A stretch of 64,000 bases of DNA from Suillus spraguei (GCA_016800925.1 JABCPU010000382.1:1-64000); one strand, 5' to 3'; counted from the stretch's first letter, positions 1 through 11,498 are shown. The notes: generated by a model not told the origin, from the letters alone. Numbers and translations are program-made.

Positions 1-605
1 AATACTCTAGGTGAGATCAGTAGTGCTGGAGTGTAGTAACCGCCGTAAGTAAACATAGTGCGAGGCGCTGTGGCACGAGGCAACATGTAATAAGACTTGC
101 CGTGGAATCAGTGATGATGAACATAAAACAAATGACACACCAAATGGAGCTATGTGGACGCGCAAGGACATGGAAGGACATCAGTACGTGGAACATGGTG
201 TGGCAGTCAGTATGGTGTGCAGTAAGCATGGGATGCCACCGGTACTGCTAAAGGGGTAAGACGCCATGGACAAGTGGTAACTCCTGTAGACATGAGATGA
301 GTGGCCATCAGGAAATTCACACATTCCTTGACGTGCTTAATCAGCTTAACTCACTTATCTCAAAACTTGTTTGCTCTCTCTCACATCATTCACTGGCATA
401 TCTTATATTTTTTGAGTGCGAAATATAATAAAACATGTATATTAATATATCCCAACATTTTTTTTCTGAATTCACTCACATTGAAATTTGGACAAGTAGA
501 TTCAATTCACCAAGGCAGTTAAGTGTAAATAAGTCCGCATAAGGGCACGTCAAGGAATGTGTGAATTTCCTGATGCTGTCAAAAGGTGGGGTTTTAAGCC
601 CAGCG
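1..605. repeat. Dispersed repeat, copy 1 (interrupted by MITE)
   Basis: Positions 1-300 closely match 13794-14090 on the same strand. The match resumes at about 576-605, pairing with about 14096-14125 (the stretch containing gtcaaaagg). The 306-575 insertion explains the gap. No coding capacity was recognised. The short open frame on the minus strand here is shared by both repeat copies and has no recognisable domain. The repeat starts at the window edge, so its true left boundary is unknown. Confidence 0.75.
306..575. mobile_element. MITE with 31-bp perfect terminal inverted repeats
   Basis: Positions 306-336 are the exact reverse complement of 545-575 (ends begin CATCAGGAAATTC). The 270-bp interval is AT-rich inside and has no meaningful ORF. 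The related repeat copy near 14090 lacks it, which gives a natural empty site. The target duplication is unclear: comparison with the empty site allows a 2-bp TG duplication with one extra base at the left end. The superfamily is not assignable from the ends alone. Confidence 0.85.
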
Positions 606-619
606 CCAATATGTTCGTT

Positions 620-1327
620 ACATCGAGAATGTCGAACATTGTGGATCACTGGGGTGTAAACAACAATGAAATCTGGTACAACATAAAAAAGAGCATAAAA
701 ATATAAAAAAAGACTGTGCAAAATGAACAACATGAATGAGATTTAGCTGAACAAGTGAAAAAGAGAGGAAGTTGAACATGGGAAAATCACAAGAGCGATA
801 GGGCTGACAAATTGGTAGCGGGCATTACCACTTTAGTGATATGTAGTAGAAACAATACGAAGGGCTGATAGGCATCTGATAACTTTGTTGACCATTTTCC
901 CTGCCTTCTGTACCATATGCTTCAAAAATCTTAAGTGTCGTTTGAACTTCCGACGTCGTGCCGATGTGCGCCGAGGATTATGGCAGGTTTTAGCCGTGTT
1001 TCCTGTAAGCTCTTTCCGAACTTTACCGAGCCTTTACCGAGCTTACGAAAGTCACTCTGAGTCCCACTTATATTTTTCGGACATAACCAGTTGTCATTGG
1101 TCATATGTATGGACGCGTCACGGTCACGTGTTAAGAAATCAACTGCGGGTCACTTACTAGTGACCTGAATCGGGATAGACCCAGAAACCTGAAACCTCCC
1201 TTCATCATAGACTAGTCCTTCAAAGCTTGAATCACGGTCGAAGAGCTGCGTTGATAAGTGTATTGGTAAGATCGTTTGCTTCAGTGTGCTAGGCGATGCT
1301 CAGCCCTCCTTTGTTCAGCCAGCTCCA
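620..1327. other. Intergenic, upstream of the Abp1-like gene
   Basis: No coding region recognised. The short open frames here show no known motifs. The stretch next to 1328 must contain the Abp1-like gene's promoter and 5' leader, but no TATA element or other site stands out. Confidence 0.5.
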
Positions 1328-4092
1328 ATGTCTTTGCAGGTCAACTTATCTAGCAGAGAGATCAACGAGGCATACCAAAATGTCGTTGCTGGCAGAAACA
1401 TAGATTGGGTAATATACACATACGACAGGGGTGGAAATGACCTCAAAGTGCAGGCCACTGGGAATGGTGGGCTTCAGGAACTAGAAGAGAATTCTCAGAT
1501 GGACGGTATGGGTACATCGTCTCTTTATTCAGTCCCTCATCTGGTTCGTGTGCAGGATGCAGTATGCGTTCGCGCGTGTCATAGATCCTAATGTATGTTC
1601 TCACTGCGTCTATTTCGGCATAATTCTGATGAATCGATCTTGTCTCCTTCAGAGTAAACTGGCCAAGTTCGTACAGATCAACTGGTGTGGAGATGGTGTA
1701 CCCGAAGCCAAGAAGGGTCTTTTCCACACTCACTCCAGTGCTGTTGCGAAGTTTCTTCGTGGTTCTCATGTTGTAATCAGCGCTCGCAACGAGGTGCGTA
1801 CTGCTCCTGAACCATTGTATATCAATAATATCAGTGTTCCCGCAGTCCGATGTCGCACCTGCACTCATAATGAAGCGTATCGAAGCTGCATCTGGGGCAA
1901 AGTACTCAGCGCACAATGAGCAGGCGCGCAAGTTCGAACCGATCGCCCCTGTAGGCACGAGCTACACGCCTGTTGGGCGCCCCGACATCACTGCTATGCG
2001 CAATGCGCAGCCGCCACCGAGGAACGTTCCATCGTCCGTACCTTCAGCGCCGAAACCTATTGTAACTTCGACATTCTCTAAGCCTGCGATACCCACTGCG
2101 CCGCGCCCTGTTGTTGGTGGCGCTGCTTCTGTACGACCTGCTGGTACAGGGAAAGCCCCCCGCTGATGCTTGGGGAGAAGAGGCGCCTTCTGCATCACTG
2201 ACTTCATCGCCTCCACCTGCTTCTTCACGTCCGCCGGCCATACCCAGCGCTCCAAGGCCTGCTTTTTCTGTAAGCATAGGATTTTGTTATGAAAACCATC
2301 TTTAACCATGCATTTGCAGTCTTATGTTGGCACAACTGCTGCACGCACTGCACCTGCAGCCCCTACCACACCACCTGTTATCTTGTCATCTAATGTTCCC
2401 GTTAAACCTGCCGAAGAGGATCGTATTGCCCCCGTAGTAAGCGCAACGTTGTTTACAACCATGTTCTCTTGTGATGTGCATTTCAGGGTACCGCGTGGAC
2501 TCCGGTCAAACTCACACCAGGCAGGCTAAAAAATCCGTTTGCACAATTCGAGCAGCAGCAGCAGCAAGCTCCTCCGCCCCGAGCATCCGTTGCTGCCGGT
2601 TCAAAGAAACTCACCTGGAGCGAACGCCAACTTCAAGCAAAGAAACAAGCAGAAGAAGAAGAGCAACGAAGTAAACAGGCTTCATGGCAAAGCCCTGTGT
2701 CTACAGGTTTGAGTAGCAGTTCAACACAAGGGAGATTCGGCGCCAAAGTTGCCGTGGCAGCTGTAGGTGGTGCAGTTATTGGTGCGGCTGGGGCTGCATT
2801 AGCAAGTGCGGCAGAACCTGAGCCTCAAGCAGAATATGCGGTTCCTGTGAGACTTGTTGATATTGGCGAGAAAACTCACGCATTTAACAGCAGCAGCCTC
2901 CACCAGCTCTTCCTGTTTCGACACGTCCACGATTTGTGCCACCTCCGCCCCCTGAGCCAGAACCGGAACCGGAAGTGGAAGAGGAGGAGGCTACTCCGCC
3001 GCCACCGCCACCAGCATTCACGCCTGCGTCCGTTGAATTGGAAGAAGAGGAAGCAGGTGTGAGTATAAAATGATGTTGAGTGATTCAGTCCTTATTCTAT
3101 CTACAGCCGCCGCCGCCACCACCACCACCACCACCACCACCACCACCAGCATTTGCGCCTGCGCCCATCGAATTGGAAGAAGAGGAAGCGGGAGTGAGTA
3201 TAAAACGATGTTAAGTGATTTAATACTTATTCTATCTACAGCCGCCGCCGCCACCGCCACCACCATTTGTGGCTCAGATGCAGGCCTTGAGTGTGGAGCT
3301 GGAGCCGGAGCCGGAGCCGGAGCCAGAGCCAGAGCCTGCTCCTGCGGGCCAGGGTATCTGTGCTGTGGCGTTGTATGATTATGAGGTTCATGATTGAATT
3401 TTTCTTTACTCTTCACAGAATCTGACGAAACCCATTTTCCATACTAGGCTACGGAAGATAATGAAATGAACTTGAGGGAAGGTGAGCTTATTGAGCAGAT
3501 CGAACAGATCGACGAAGGTTGGTGGAGTGGTGTTAGCCAAGGAGGTGAGAAGAGCGGATTATTCCCTGGTGAGTGCTTCTTTCGTTCAATCCATTGGGTT
3601 TATACCGATTGCATCATAGCAAATTATGTGGAAGTTGTGGAGCAATCCGAAGAAGAGGCTCCTCCACCTCCACCTCCACCTCCACCTCCGCCGCCGCCGC
3701 CAGCTGTAAGTAAATCTGGTGTTGAATGACATGCGTTGGTTCTTATGTGAAACTAGCCGGTAACGCCGCCCGCTCCCGAACCTGAACCCGAGGTTTTTGT
3801 TGCTGATGAAGGCATCGTGGCAGTGGCTCTTTACGAGTAGGTCTGTTTTCTTAAAGTGGCTTTACGAACTAACCCCTGGTTTTTTCAGTTATGAAGCTGC
3901 CGAGGACAACGAAATATCATTCGTTGTGGGTGACAGGATTGTTGAAATCGAGGCGGTTGGTGAAGGATGGTGGCAAGGCAAGAATCCACATGGTGATATC
4001 GGAATGTTCCCTGGTATGTTCTTGCACGTTTTATGTCTCGAAAGACGAGCTGACTGTGCCCTGCAGAAAATTACGTCGAACTACAAGAATGA
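1328..4092 (+). CDS. abp1: Actin-binding protein of the Abp1/drebrin-like family (ADF-H plus two SH3 domains)
   Basis: A cortical actin-patch protein that binds F-actin and recruits endocytic partners (family knowledge). I read 14 exons: 1328-1505, 1556-1592, 1653-1793, 1846-2269, 2320-2436, 2487-2846, 2891-3058, 3107-3193, 3242-3385, 3448-3568, 3620-3705, 3757-3836, 3889-4013, 4067-4092, all on GT-AG. They sum to 2094 nt (about 697 aa). The N-terminus is an ADF-H domain (INEAYQNVVAG, then FVQINWCGDGVPEAKKG). The middle has the family hallmark TAWTPVKLTPGRLKNPF, then a basic/acidic coiled stretch and proline-rich runs. Two C-terminal SH3 domains follow (ALYDYE plus GWW plus FPANYVE; ALYDYE plus GWW plus FPENYVEL). 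The start was chosen because the ADF-H domain begins directly after it. Oddities: one base seems missing near 1484-1492 and one C extra in the C-run near 2158-2163. The two offset each other, so this is either sequence error or an early pseudogene. Confidence 0.88.
2995..3241 (+). repeat. Tandem exon-plus-intron duplication inside the Abp1-like gene
   Basis: Two adjacent units each encode a proline run, then AF-PA-ELEEEEAG, followed by a 48-nt intron. The introns (3059-3106 and 3194-3241) have identical length and differ at about 5 of 48 positions. Unit two's exon is 3107-3193 (87 nt, in frame). The duplication therefore copied splice sites as well as coding sequence and extends the proline-rich linker before the SH3 domains. 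Confidence 0.85.
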
Positions 4093-4257
4093 AGAAAGGG
4101 CGCTAGCAAATATGATCTGTCCTATAAATTCTAAACAACTACATGTATCAAACGATGAACCGAGCCGTAGCAACCATTAGTAAGAAGCACCCCATGTCTA
4201 ACCAGCGTTTGCGACCTTCCAAAGAATGATTGATTGCATTTACATGTTTATTTAGTA

Positions 4258-5121
4258 TCAAATGTTGGGAACTTCATGTTTCAAGACGCCCGCCTTCATT
4301 GCCATTCTCAGTGCGATTTCTCGTACACCTCTGACTTCTTTAATTGTTGCGCCATTGCGAATAGCCCCAGTGAGTTGCCATTCAACCTGACTGGGCGTGT
4401 CGTTCGCGATCAGGGCAGAAATAATGGCGAATGACCTCTCCTTGGATGAGATCACTTCCAAGAAGGCGTACACATACCCGTACCCAAGTGCTATCGTAAA
4501 TTGTTCTGATCATCAATCATCGAATTCAGCAGTTGATTCAGGAACATTTCTCTTTGGGAACATACCGAGGTCTGGGTATATGGATCTAAGCATGGGCTGA
4601 ATTTCCCCTGCCATATTGCCATATTGCAAATCAAAATATGCCTGACCAGCAGCAGCAACTTCCTCCCTCGATCCGAGTCGATCGAGTGGAGTCGCTTTCA
4701 TACGACTCAGAAAGAGGAATCAGGATAACTCGCACACTAACCGCAGAGACTCGGTGTCTCGAAGCTCTTCGGGGGTGGCTTTACATAACGAAATAAGAGC
4801 GTGGATGACCTACAGAAATTGTGAGATCATCAACGTCAATGAGTATGGCATATTGACTTTGGGATAACCTGAGAGCAAGCCAGATTTAAAAATAGCTTCC
4901 CTCATCTTCCGCACGAGTAACCTGCGATCTTCGTCTGAGGTGTCAGGGAGCTTTCAAGGTCGTCAAGAGCATGGCGGAGTACACAGCTTCAGGTAGTTGC
5001 TTGAGCTGAATGCCACAGCGGCAGCTAGGTACCAGCCACGGTCGATATATTTTGCTGGTGCAGCCTGAGGATACAAAGATCGCAATTCGTTAAGAAACTC
5101 AGGAGTCACAATATCAGTCAT
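4258..5121 (-). pseudogene. Decayed carboxymuconolactone-decarboxylase-like gene (copy 1 of tandem pair)
   Basis: Reading from 5121 down, the protein starts MTDIVTPEFLNELRSLYP, closely like the neighbour at 5604-6457, and ends KHEVPNI with its stop at 4258-4260. The first exon loses frame after SSSNY: relative to the intact copy about seven bases are missing and a stop follows near 4970. Later pieces remain recognisable, including an exon with EEVAAAGQAYFDLQYG (4545-4700) and the last exon (4258-4500) with the family's C-terminal helix EVRGVREIALRMAMKAG. The family is the CMD/AhpD-like alpha-helical fold. A functional product is unlikely unless the indel is a sequencing artefact. Confidence 0.75.
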
Positions 5122-5603
5122 CCTCGTAGCAAATTCAGAATAAAGAATTCCCGCCACTGCCTTAGAGCAGTCAGTTTTATAGTCTTCCATACATAGGCAG
5201 ACCCAATAGAAGGAAGCCAGGGTGAATAATGGCTACGCCTGGCAGCCTGCAGGCGAGGTCGGACCCTGTCTAACTATGAGGACTCAGCTTGCCTGAGCAT
5301 CCTGGAATAATCAGTTTCCCTCGCGACATCTACAACAAACTCTTTCAACATATCCGTATATCACCAGTCTTTTTCACCCTGATTTGTTCGAAGTAATATT
5401 CCTACAAGCTCTGTGCCATGCGAGCACCCAACGAAGCCGTAAACGACCACCAGAGAGGAATCATCAATCACCCTTCATACACCAACGAAGTGGTGGCCAT
5501 GTCCATGGAATCGGTATATGCGACCTTCCGAAAGTTAATTGATCATGATTCCATGTACATGTACATTTATAGTAGTAGTCGGTTGTATCCGCAGTCGATT
5601 AAA

Positions 5604-6457
5604 TCAAATGTTGGGAACTTCAATTTTCAAGGGGACGCCCGCCTTGATTGCGATTCTCAGTGCGATCTCCCGTACAGCTCTTACCTCTTCAATTGATGCG
5701 CCATGGTGAACAGCACGAATAAGGTGCCATTCGAGCGTGTTATATGTGGCATTCGCAATCATGGTCGAGATAGTAGCGAATGCCGTTTCCTTGATTGAGA
5801 TCACGTCCATGAAGGAGTCCACATACCCGTATCCGGTTGACATCGCGAAGTATTCTGGAAAAGATCGATCTAGGGAGCTGATGCGGGAGGATATATGAGA
5901 GCATACCAAGGTCTGGGTATATGGATCTAAGAACGGGCTGGATTTTTGTTGCGGTATCACCAAACGCCAAATCAAAATACGCCTGGCCAGCTGCGATGTC
6001 TTCTTCTTTCGATCTAGTAGAGTCACTGTGATACGTTAAGAGAAAAAGAGAGGTTTTTATGTCTTGTACACGCACCGTAGAGGCTTGGTGTCTCGAAGCT
6101 CTTCTGGGGTGGCTTCAAAGAGCGAAACAAGAGCGTTGATAGCCTGTAGATATGGTTAGATCGCCTAAGTAACGAATATGGCTTGTTAACTTTTGGAAAA
6201 CCAGATAGCATGCCAGACTTGAGGATTCCATCCCTCATCTTCCGCACGAGCAACTTGCGATCTTCATACGATGTGTCGGAGAGCTTATCAAGATCGTCGA
6301 GAGCATAGCGAAGTACGCGTGGGACTGCTTCGGGACAGTTGCTCGAACTGAATGCTATACTAGCAGCTAGGAACCAGTCACAGTCGACATATTTTGCAGT
6401 TACGGGATACAAAGACCGTAGTTCGTCGAGGAACTCAGGAGTTGCGATATCAGCCAT
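5604..6457 (-). CDS. Carboxymuconolactone-decarboxylase/AhpD-like protein
   Basis: Four exons on the minus strand: 6191-6457, 6076-6143, 5907-6025, 5604-5854. They total 705 nt, giving 234 aa with no internal stop. The start MADIATPEFLDELRSLYP was chosen because the tandem copy begins the same way; open frame continues upstream to another Met without support. Visible family features are EDRKLLVRKMRDGI, AAGQAYFDLAFGDTATKIQ, and the C-terminal EEVRAVREIALRIAIKAGV helix typical of CMD-fold proteins. No CxxC peroxidase pair is present, so alkylhydroperoxide-reductase activity of the AhpD kind is unlikely; the real substrate is unknown. It lies tail-to-head next to a decayed paralogue, so this locus arose by local duplication. 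Introns are 47-52 nt. Confidence 0.8.
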
Positions 6458-6559
6458 CCTTGAAGCAATCGAAGCCGTATCGAACGGGCCGAATCGCCGC
6501 ACTTGCCACGGAAAATGCCGCAATGCGAGATCTTTCTTTCAACTTTCATGTTAAGTCTC

Positions 6560-7180
6560 GTCGTGGACTGGTGGTTCGGCGTAATTTCCAGAGAGACAAA
6601 GTGTTTGGATGTAGGCAGCTCAAAAATTACTTTTGCTCGTCTTCATTCCCAACATCATAAATCTTTCTTTTGCTTGCGCCACCGCAAGTAGTCAATTTGA
6701 TTGTCACGGTCATCCTTCAAGTGGGTAGGCCGTGAAGGGCCAAGGCTCAATTGTTCGACGAATATTGGTAAGTGTCAGGCTACCTATGAACGACCAAGAT
6801 CCACTATTTGAAAGGTATACTTACAGGGGTGCAGATGGAGTTGAAACTTTCATTGAGGTTATGGATCTAATGATACCTCGAGCGTCTGTCAGCAGATGAC
6901 GAACATTAGAATTTCACTTCCTTCTCCTGAAGTACTAGTACTTGCTGGGCAAGTTGCTCCATGATTTTCTCAGTAAGCTCAGTTATTGTTGAATGACGTG
7001 CGGCAGGTAAATCTCAGTCAGCAACTGACTCATTTACCAAGTTATCGGGTTATTATGGTTGACCTCAGACTAGTCCATCAATTGGTAATGTTCACTACGA
7101 TGACCAATGCTGGGCCTAAAGCTCTGCTTGTGTCGTATATAAACATGCGCATCCATCTGTTGAAGTATTATTACTTAAAT
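6560..7180. other. Intergenic between divergent CMD-like and GST genes
   Basis: No gene recognised. The CMD-like gene runs leftward and the GST runs rightward, so this roughly 620-bp stretch should contain both promoters. Short open frames here carry no known domain. Confidence 0.5.
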
Positions 7181-7184
7181 CATC

Positions 7185-8175
7185 ATGTCCAAACAGCTGA
7201 CCTTGTACCTTCACAAGGTGAGGAACGATGCAGTAAAGTGGAAAATTCGTCTGACCCACAATTCTATAGCTCTCACTGTATAGTCTAAAGGTGAAATGAC
7301 TGCTGACACCGTCTCACGAGTCTCTGACGCAAGTTGACAGATTGATCTGGCTCTTATTGAAGCCAATGCACCCTACAGGGGCTATCAAGTCGATCTCCTG
7401 AATAAACCAGAGTGGTTCATCAGTAAAGTGAACCCCGCCGGTAAGGTATGTGTCATAAAATTCTGTGTCCATTGTAGACAAGTGTGACCTTATAACCATA
7501 GGTGCCCGCTGTGGCATATGGAGGACCCAATGTCGAGCCCGATGATCCTTCATCCCTGTCTGCTAAAATCGCAGAATCGAATGTCATCCTCGAGTTCGTA
7601 GCGGATCTTTATCCAGACTCTGGCCTCTTACCAAAGGATCCTGTTTTGCGTGCCAAAGTCCGTTTCTTTATCGATGGGACTACTAAACACATCGAGGGGG
7701 CGTCCCGTGCGTTCTTTAAAGGGAACGAGTCATACGACAATCTTTTGAAGGGGATTGAATTTATTCAAGAACTTCTCGAGGAGGGCAGAGATTTCGCGAT
7801 TGGGGATCACTACACTATCGCAGATGCATGCATCACTCCGCACCTCGAAACGGTGGTCAAGCTTATCGCCGCCAATGACATAGGTAGAACACTTATTCAT
7901 GCCCTCCGCAGAGAAGTTGAATCTGATTAATTGGAATCAGGGAAGTTCCCTGTCGGGATGGGGTATAAGTTAGGCGAGGAGCTAAAAGGACCCAAATATG
8001 CCAAATTCATGAAATACGCTCAACAAATGCTTGACCGTCCGAGCTTCAAGCAAACCTATGATGAGGTATGCATATGCATACGCGAATTGTGAACGACTGA
8101 TGACTTACTCTTTACTGCCTTTAGGAGTTTGCAATCAGATTCTTAAAGATAAGATTCAGTGAGCGCGTACAGTGA
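7185..8175 (+). CDS. Glutathione S-transferase-like protein, N-terminal catalytic segment apparently lost
   Basis: GSTs conjugate glutathione to electrophiles (family knowledge). Exon 1 (7185-7217) encodes MSKQLTLYLHK, a typical first strand. Clear exons follow at 7341-7445 (DLALIEANAPYRGYQVDL), 7502-7883 (PAVAYGGP, ESNVILEFVADLYPDSGL, IGDHYTIADACI), 7941-8065 (KFPVGMGYKL, LDRPSFKQTYDE) and 8125-8175, ending in a stop. The last four are all in phase. Between exon 1 and 7341 one expects the C-P-F/Y-A-x-R-V segment with the catalytic Cys/Ser. I see only a degraded stretch near 7293-7315 with stops and no workable splice. The gene may be a recent pseudogene, or the missing exon may be corrupted in the sequence. 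The C-terminal helical domain looks intact. Confidence 0.7.
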
Positions 8176-8308
8176 AGATATACATGATAAGGAATGGTTA
8201 ACTTCGTACGAGAAGAATCTACTGCCACTAGCTTGGATACAATGATGTATACAGCTTTACAAAGGATCATTGATCCCATTAAAATACGCCTTTACGTAGT
8301 GGACTGTG

Positions 8309-8343
8309 TCAAATGTTGGGAACCTCATATTTTAAAGGGATGC
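8309..8343 (-). pseudogene. 35-bp remnant of a third CMD-like gene copy
   Basis: On the minus strand this reads IPLKYEVPNI and then a stop. The neighbouring gene ends VPLKIEVPNI-stop. Ungapped, 29 of 35 bases match 5604-5638. Homology stops abruptly at about 8343, next to the GST gene end. Confidence 0.6.
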
Positions 8344-8489
8344 TTACCTATGACACAGACAATGACGCAACCTATGACGCCATCAAGGATGAGTAAGCCT
8401 GCGCCCTGTGATGATTGGACACCGCACCTAGACCTCAGACATATATATAGCGGTACATGTGCTCAGAGATAGACTCACTCAACTTATTA

Positions 8490-9720
8490 CTGTAATCCCG
8501 ATGTAGCGAACAAAGTCACGCTGACCATGAAAGTGCTGTTTTACACAAGTTTCTCATTACTGCCTACAGTGGCTACCGAGAAAACCCCTATAGCGAGCAT
8601 TACCCCTTTTCGCTTTGCCAATACCGTTTTCGCTCCGTGGATCCTTGCCCCTTACCGAATCTCGCTACCGATGTCCTCCTGTCCATTCCATTTCTGTCTA
8701 TGATCCATTGGTGCGTAGCATATTCGTTTCCACCATTACTAAAGCTACGGCAAGACTTACCTTACCTTCCGTGACACCGCTTGCTTGCTGCGTGCCTCTT
8801 AGCTAAATATCTCTATCTCACTACCATTCTTGCTATGTATTCCGGCCGTTCATGGCACATGTTAAAAAGGACTCTTCGCACATTCCGGTACTGGTACTTT
8901 TCCCTCTATGGTACACACGGTACTTAGGAATTGTCACCACTACTGTCTCTAACGGAATAAAGTCTTTCGCCAAAGTCACTGTCTCTTAAGATTTGTTTTA
9001 CTGCTGCACGCACCACCGCTCTTTACTGCTTTCCCGCGCTTCACCACTTGCACTACACTTTCCTGTGCTTCACCGCTTGCGCTACCCTTTCCCACGCTTC
9101 ACCGCTTGTTTTACCGCCAGTTTCCCACGCCTTACTGCAGTTTTACCGCATGCACTACTGCAGTTTTACCGCACGCACTACCACAGTTTTACCATCCGCA
9201 CTACCGCAGTTTTACCACTTTCGCTACCGCTTGTCTACCGCTTTCCCGCGCTTACCGCTAGTATTACCGCTAGTTTCCCACGGACCGGAGGTCACTGCTA
9301 GCATCTCGCTACCTCCAATGGCATTCTCGCACCACAGGTTAGGCAATATTGAACTATACTAACTTAGCATTCCCTTTAGGGTCGAACGTTCTTGCCTTCG
9401 CAAGTGAAGCAGACTAGGTAGAGCGCAAGACTCACATACTACTAGCTCAGGCCATGGTTTATCTACAGCCCAGGCTAGATTGTATCTTTACACCGAAATC
9501 CCATATGCTCCTCCACTTATTTCTGCCTGCAGTCTCTGTTAGCGGTTGTCCCATCCTATGATGACCTGACACTTTTTTTCAAGTTCAGTTGAGTGTATAG
9601 ATATCTCTCTGTGCACTTCCGTTACTGTTCCTAGCTCTTACCGCCACCCTAGCTGTTCGGGTATGACTTAGGTCAAACCCAGTATCTAAACGGCAAACTG
9701 CCTTGCCAATATCATATAGT
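8490..9720. repeat. Repeat arm, inverted relative to 13170-13790
   Basis: Positions about 9345-9495 are a clear reverse-complement match to about 13187-13330 (shared stretches include gggctgtagataaac, gtatgtgagtcttgcgctc and tctttacacc in opposite orientation). Outward of that, both arms carry short degenerate units based on CAGTAAAAC/GTTTTACCGC; in this arm the best run is 9110-9230. It is probably LTR-like or subterminal sequence of the element carrying the 9728 gag. Confidence 0.6.
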
Positions 9721-9727
9721 ACCACTG

Positions 9728-10920
9728 ATGACTGTCATCACATGCAGTCATAGCAGAGCACTTATCACATCCACCAGCAGTTCCCTAACATCCTGTGCTG
9801 CCTCTCCTCCAGATCTACCATCAGCAACCCGCCTTAATCCATTACCACCCTCTCCTCTGTCACACACTACAGCAGCAGATAATATCTCCTCTCAGTCTGA
9901 GTCCTCGGAATCAGACAAAGAGACATGCATTATGGCAGCAGCAATGAAAATAGTGTGTGTCAAACAAGTATTGGCAAGCAAGCCACCTTTCCTTGTGCCA
10001 GAAGCGCTATGCACTTGGGAGATAGGATGTATGCAGTTCTTTCTGCATAAAGACATGAAAGATGAGGAGAAGGTTAAGAAGGTAGCGTGGGGCATGCAAG
10101 ACCTGGTCGTGCAAGACTGGTACCTTAACAATCAGGAAGAATTTGACAGACTTGCCTTCAAAGACTATATTGCAGCTGTTCACGAATACTGGCTTCTGAT
10201 TGACTGGGCTGATACTGTTTGCTGCAAGTTGCTTGCTTCAGTTCAAGGCCAGTGATCATTCAGTGAGTGGGCGGTCAATATTCAGACTCAGAACACCCTA
10301 CTACATGATATGGAATCTCACCTTGAGGGCATCCATCTTTGATACCACCTTGAATCACACATGCACCCTGACTTGGCAGCAGACTACCGTGAGGAAGGTG
10401 TTACTGAAGCAGAGTTATGCAAATGGATCGAGAAGGTATGCCTGCTCAATGAGAAGTGATTATGCTACCTTGCCAGACAACAAGAGGTGATTGACACCTC
10501 CTGGTGCACATGCACAGGTGGAGAGAGAAAACTCATGGCTGGTATGTGTTTCAACAGCAAAGCCGGACTTCCCACTTCCAACTCCATGACTTCATATGCA
10601 AAACCCTTCACCCACCTTCCATCTTTGACTGACAACAAGCGACAACTCCTGTGCAACAATGATGGATGTTTTAAGTGCTGAGAGCCCTTTGCGGGTCACA
10701 CATGTAGCAATTGCCCTAAGGGCTTCCTGAATGGCGGCTCTTATAAAATGGTAATGGCAGCCATCATCGCAGTGAAAAGACCAAAGAGGAACAATGGAGT
10801 CATCATCACCATGGAAGTTGCAGAACATACAGTAGCAGTTGTATTGCCTTCGGCCATATTAGGTGATGGCACAGACTCTGAGGAGTGCATGGCCCCATTA
10901 CAGACTTCTCATCTTTGATG
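9728..10920 (+). pseudogene. Retrotransposon gag-like ORF with zinc knuckle, decayed
   Basis: Begins with a Ser/Thr/Pro-rich leader, then a gag-like helical region (VKKVAWGMQDLVVQDWY, FDRLAFKDYIAAVHEYW). The same frame continues after a TGA at 10253-10255 (SFSEWAVNIQTQNTLLHDME) to another TGA at about 10339. Further pieces are recognisable in shifted frames. At about 10655-10715 lies a zinc-knuckle-like cluster CFKC-stop-EPFAGHTCSNC; its stop is TGA where arginine is expected. Multiple stops and shifts make it non-functional. No RT or integrase follows before the solo LTR at 11886. Confidence 0.6.
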
Positions 10921-10929
10921 GGACTGTTT

Positions 10930-11490
10930 TGTGAATGGTCCTGCTGTCTCTTCTCCTGTCCATATACAGTGGCTCAAAAAACTGTCCACATGTTTCGACC
11001 TTTTGTACTATCTATGGTATTGTGAGAGAATAAACAAACACCTCAAGGACATGTTGGTACCCCATTGTAGTACTGCTTCAGGGCTTTCATTTGAGAACCT
11101 CACCGTGAGAATCGGTGGAGATACGGCGGAGATAGGAGGATTACAGAATGATGACTCATGTGGACAGTTTTTTGACTCAAGTATTTTAGAGTGATTCTGG
11201 TACTTTGTGTGACCTCCCTTGACCTTAATTATTCACTCTATCCTTCATTATGTTATTTTAAAACTATATTTAACTATATGAACCAGAATATCCCATGTAT
11301 AATAGTTGTAATTATAGGATGACATTGACACATAGGCACAAGTATAGTAGTATCATCCAAGTGGTATGTACTATTACTAATATCCTATTATAAACAACAG
11401 GTGGAATACTAGTAGGATGGGTACCCGCCACGATGGGTCTGCTCAGTGAATTTTTTAGCACAAGTCCCACTGTGCAGGCTCCAAATCAAA
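10930..11490. other. No gene recognised; TE-derived remnant
   Basis: AT-rich tail after the gag-like ORF. No RT or integrase motif was found on either strand, and nothing beyond short unremarkable open frames. Confidence 0.4.
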
Positions 11491-11498
11491 TATCATGT

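Noticed and set aside
885..1160. 91-codon plus-strand frame upstream of Abp1
   Set aside because: No domain, no splice partner and no conserved feature; it is probably chance coding in the 5' region.
3018..3416. Minus-strand Ala/Val/Pro-rich frame
   Set aside because: Shadow of the polyproline exons of the Abp1-like gene on the other strand.
8993..9362. Plus-strand His/Pro/Leu-rich frames
   Set aside because: They come from short GTTTTACCGC-type units in a repeat arm, with no domain and alternative frames equally open.
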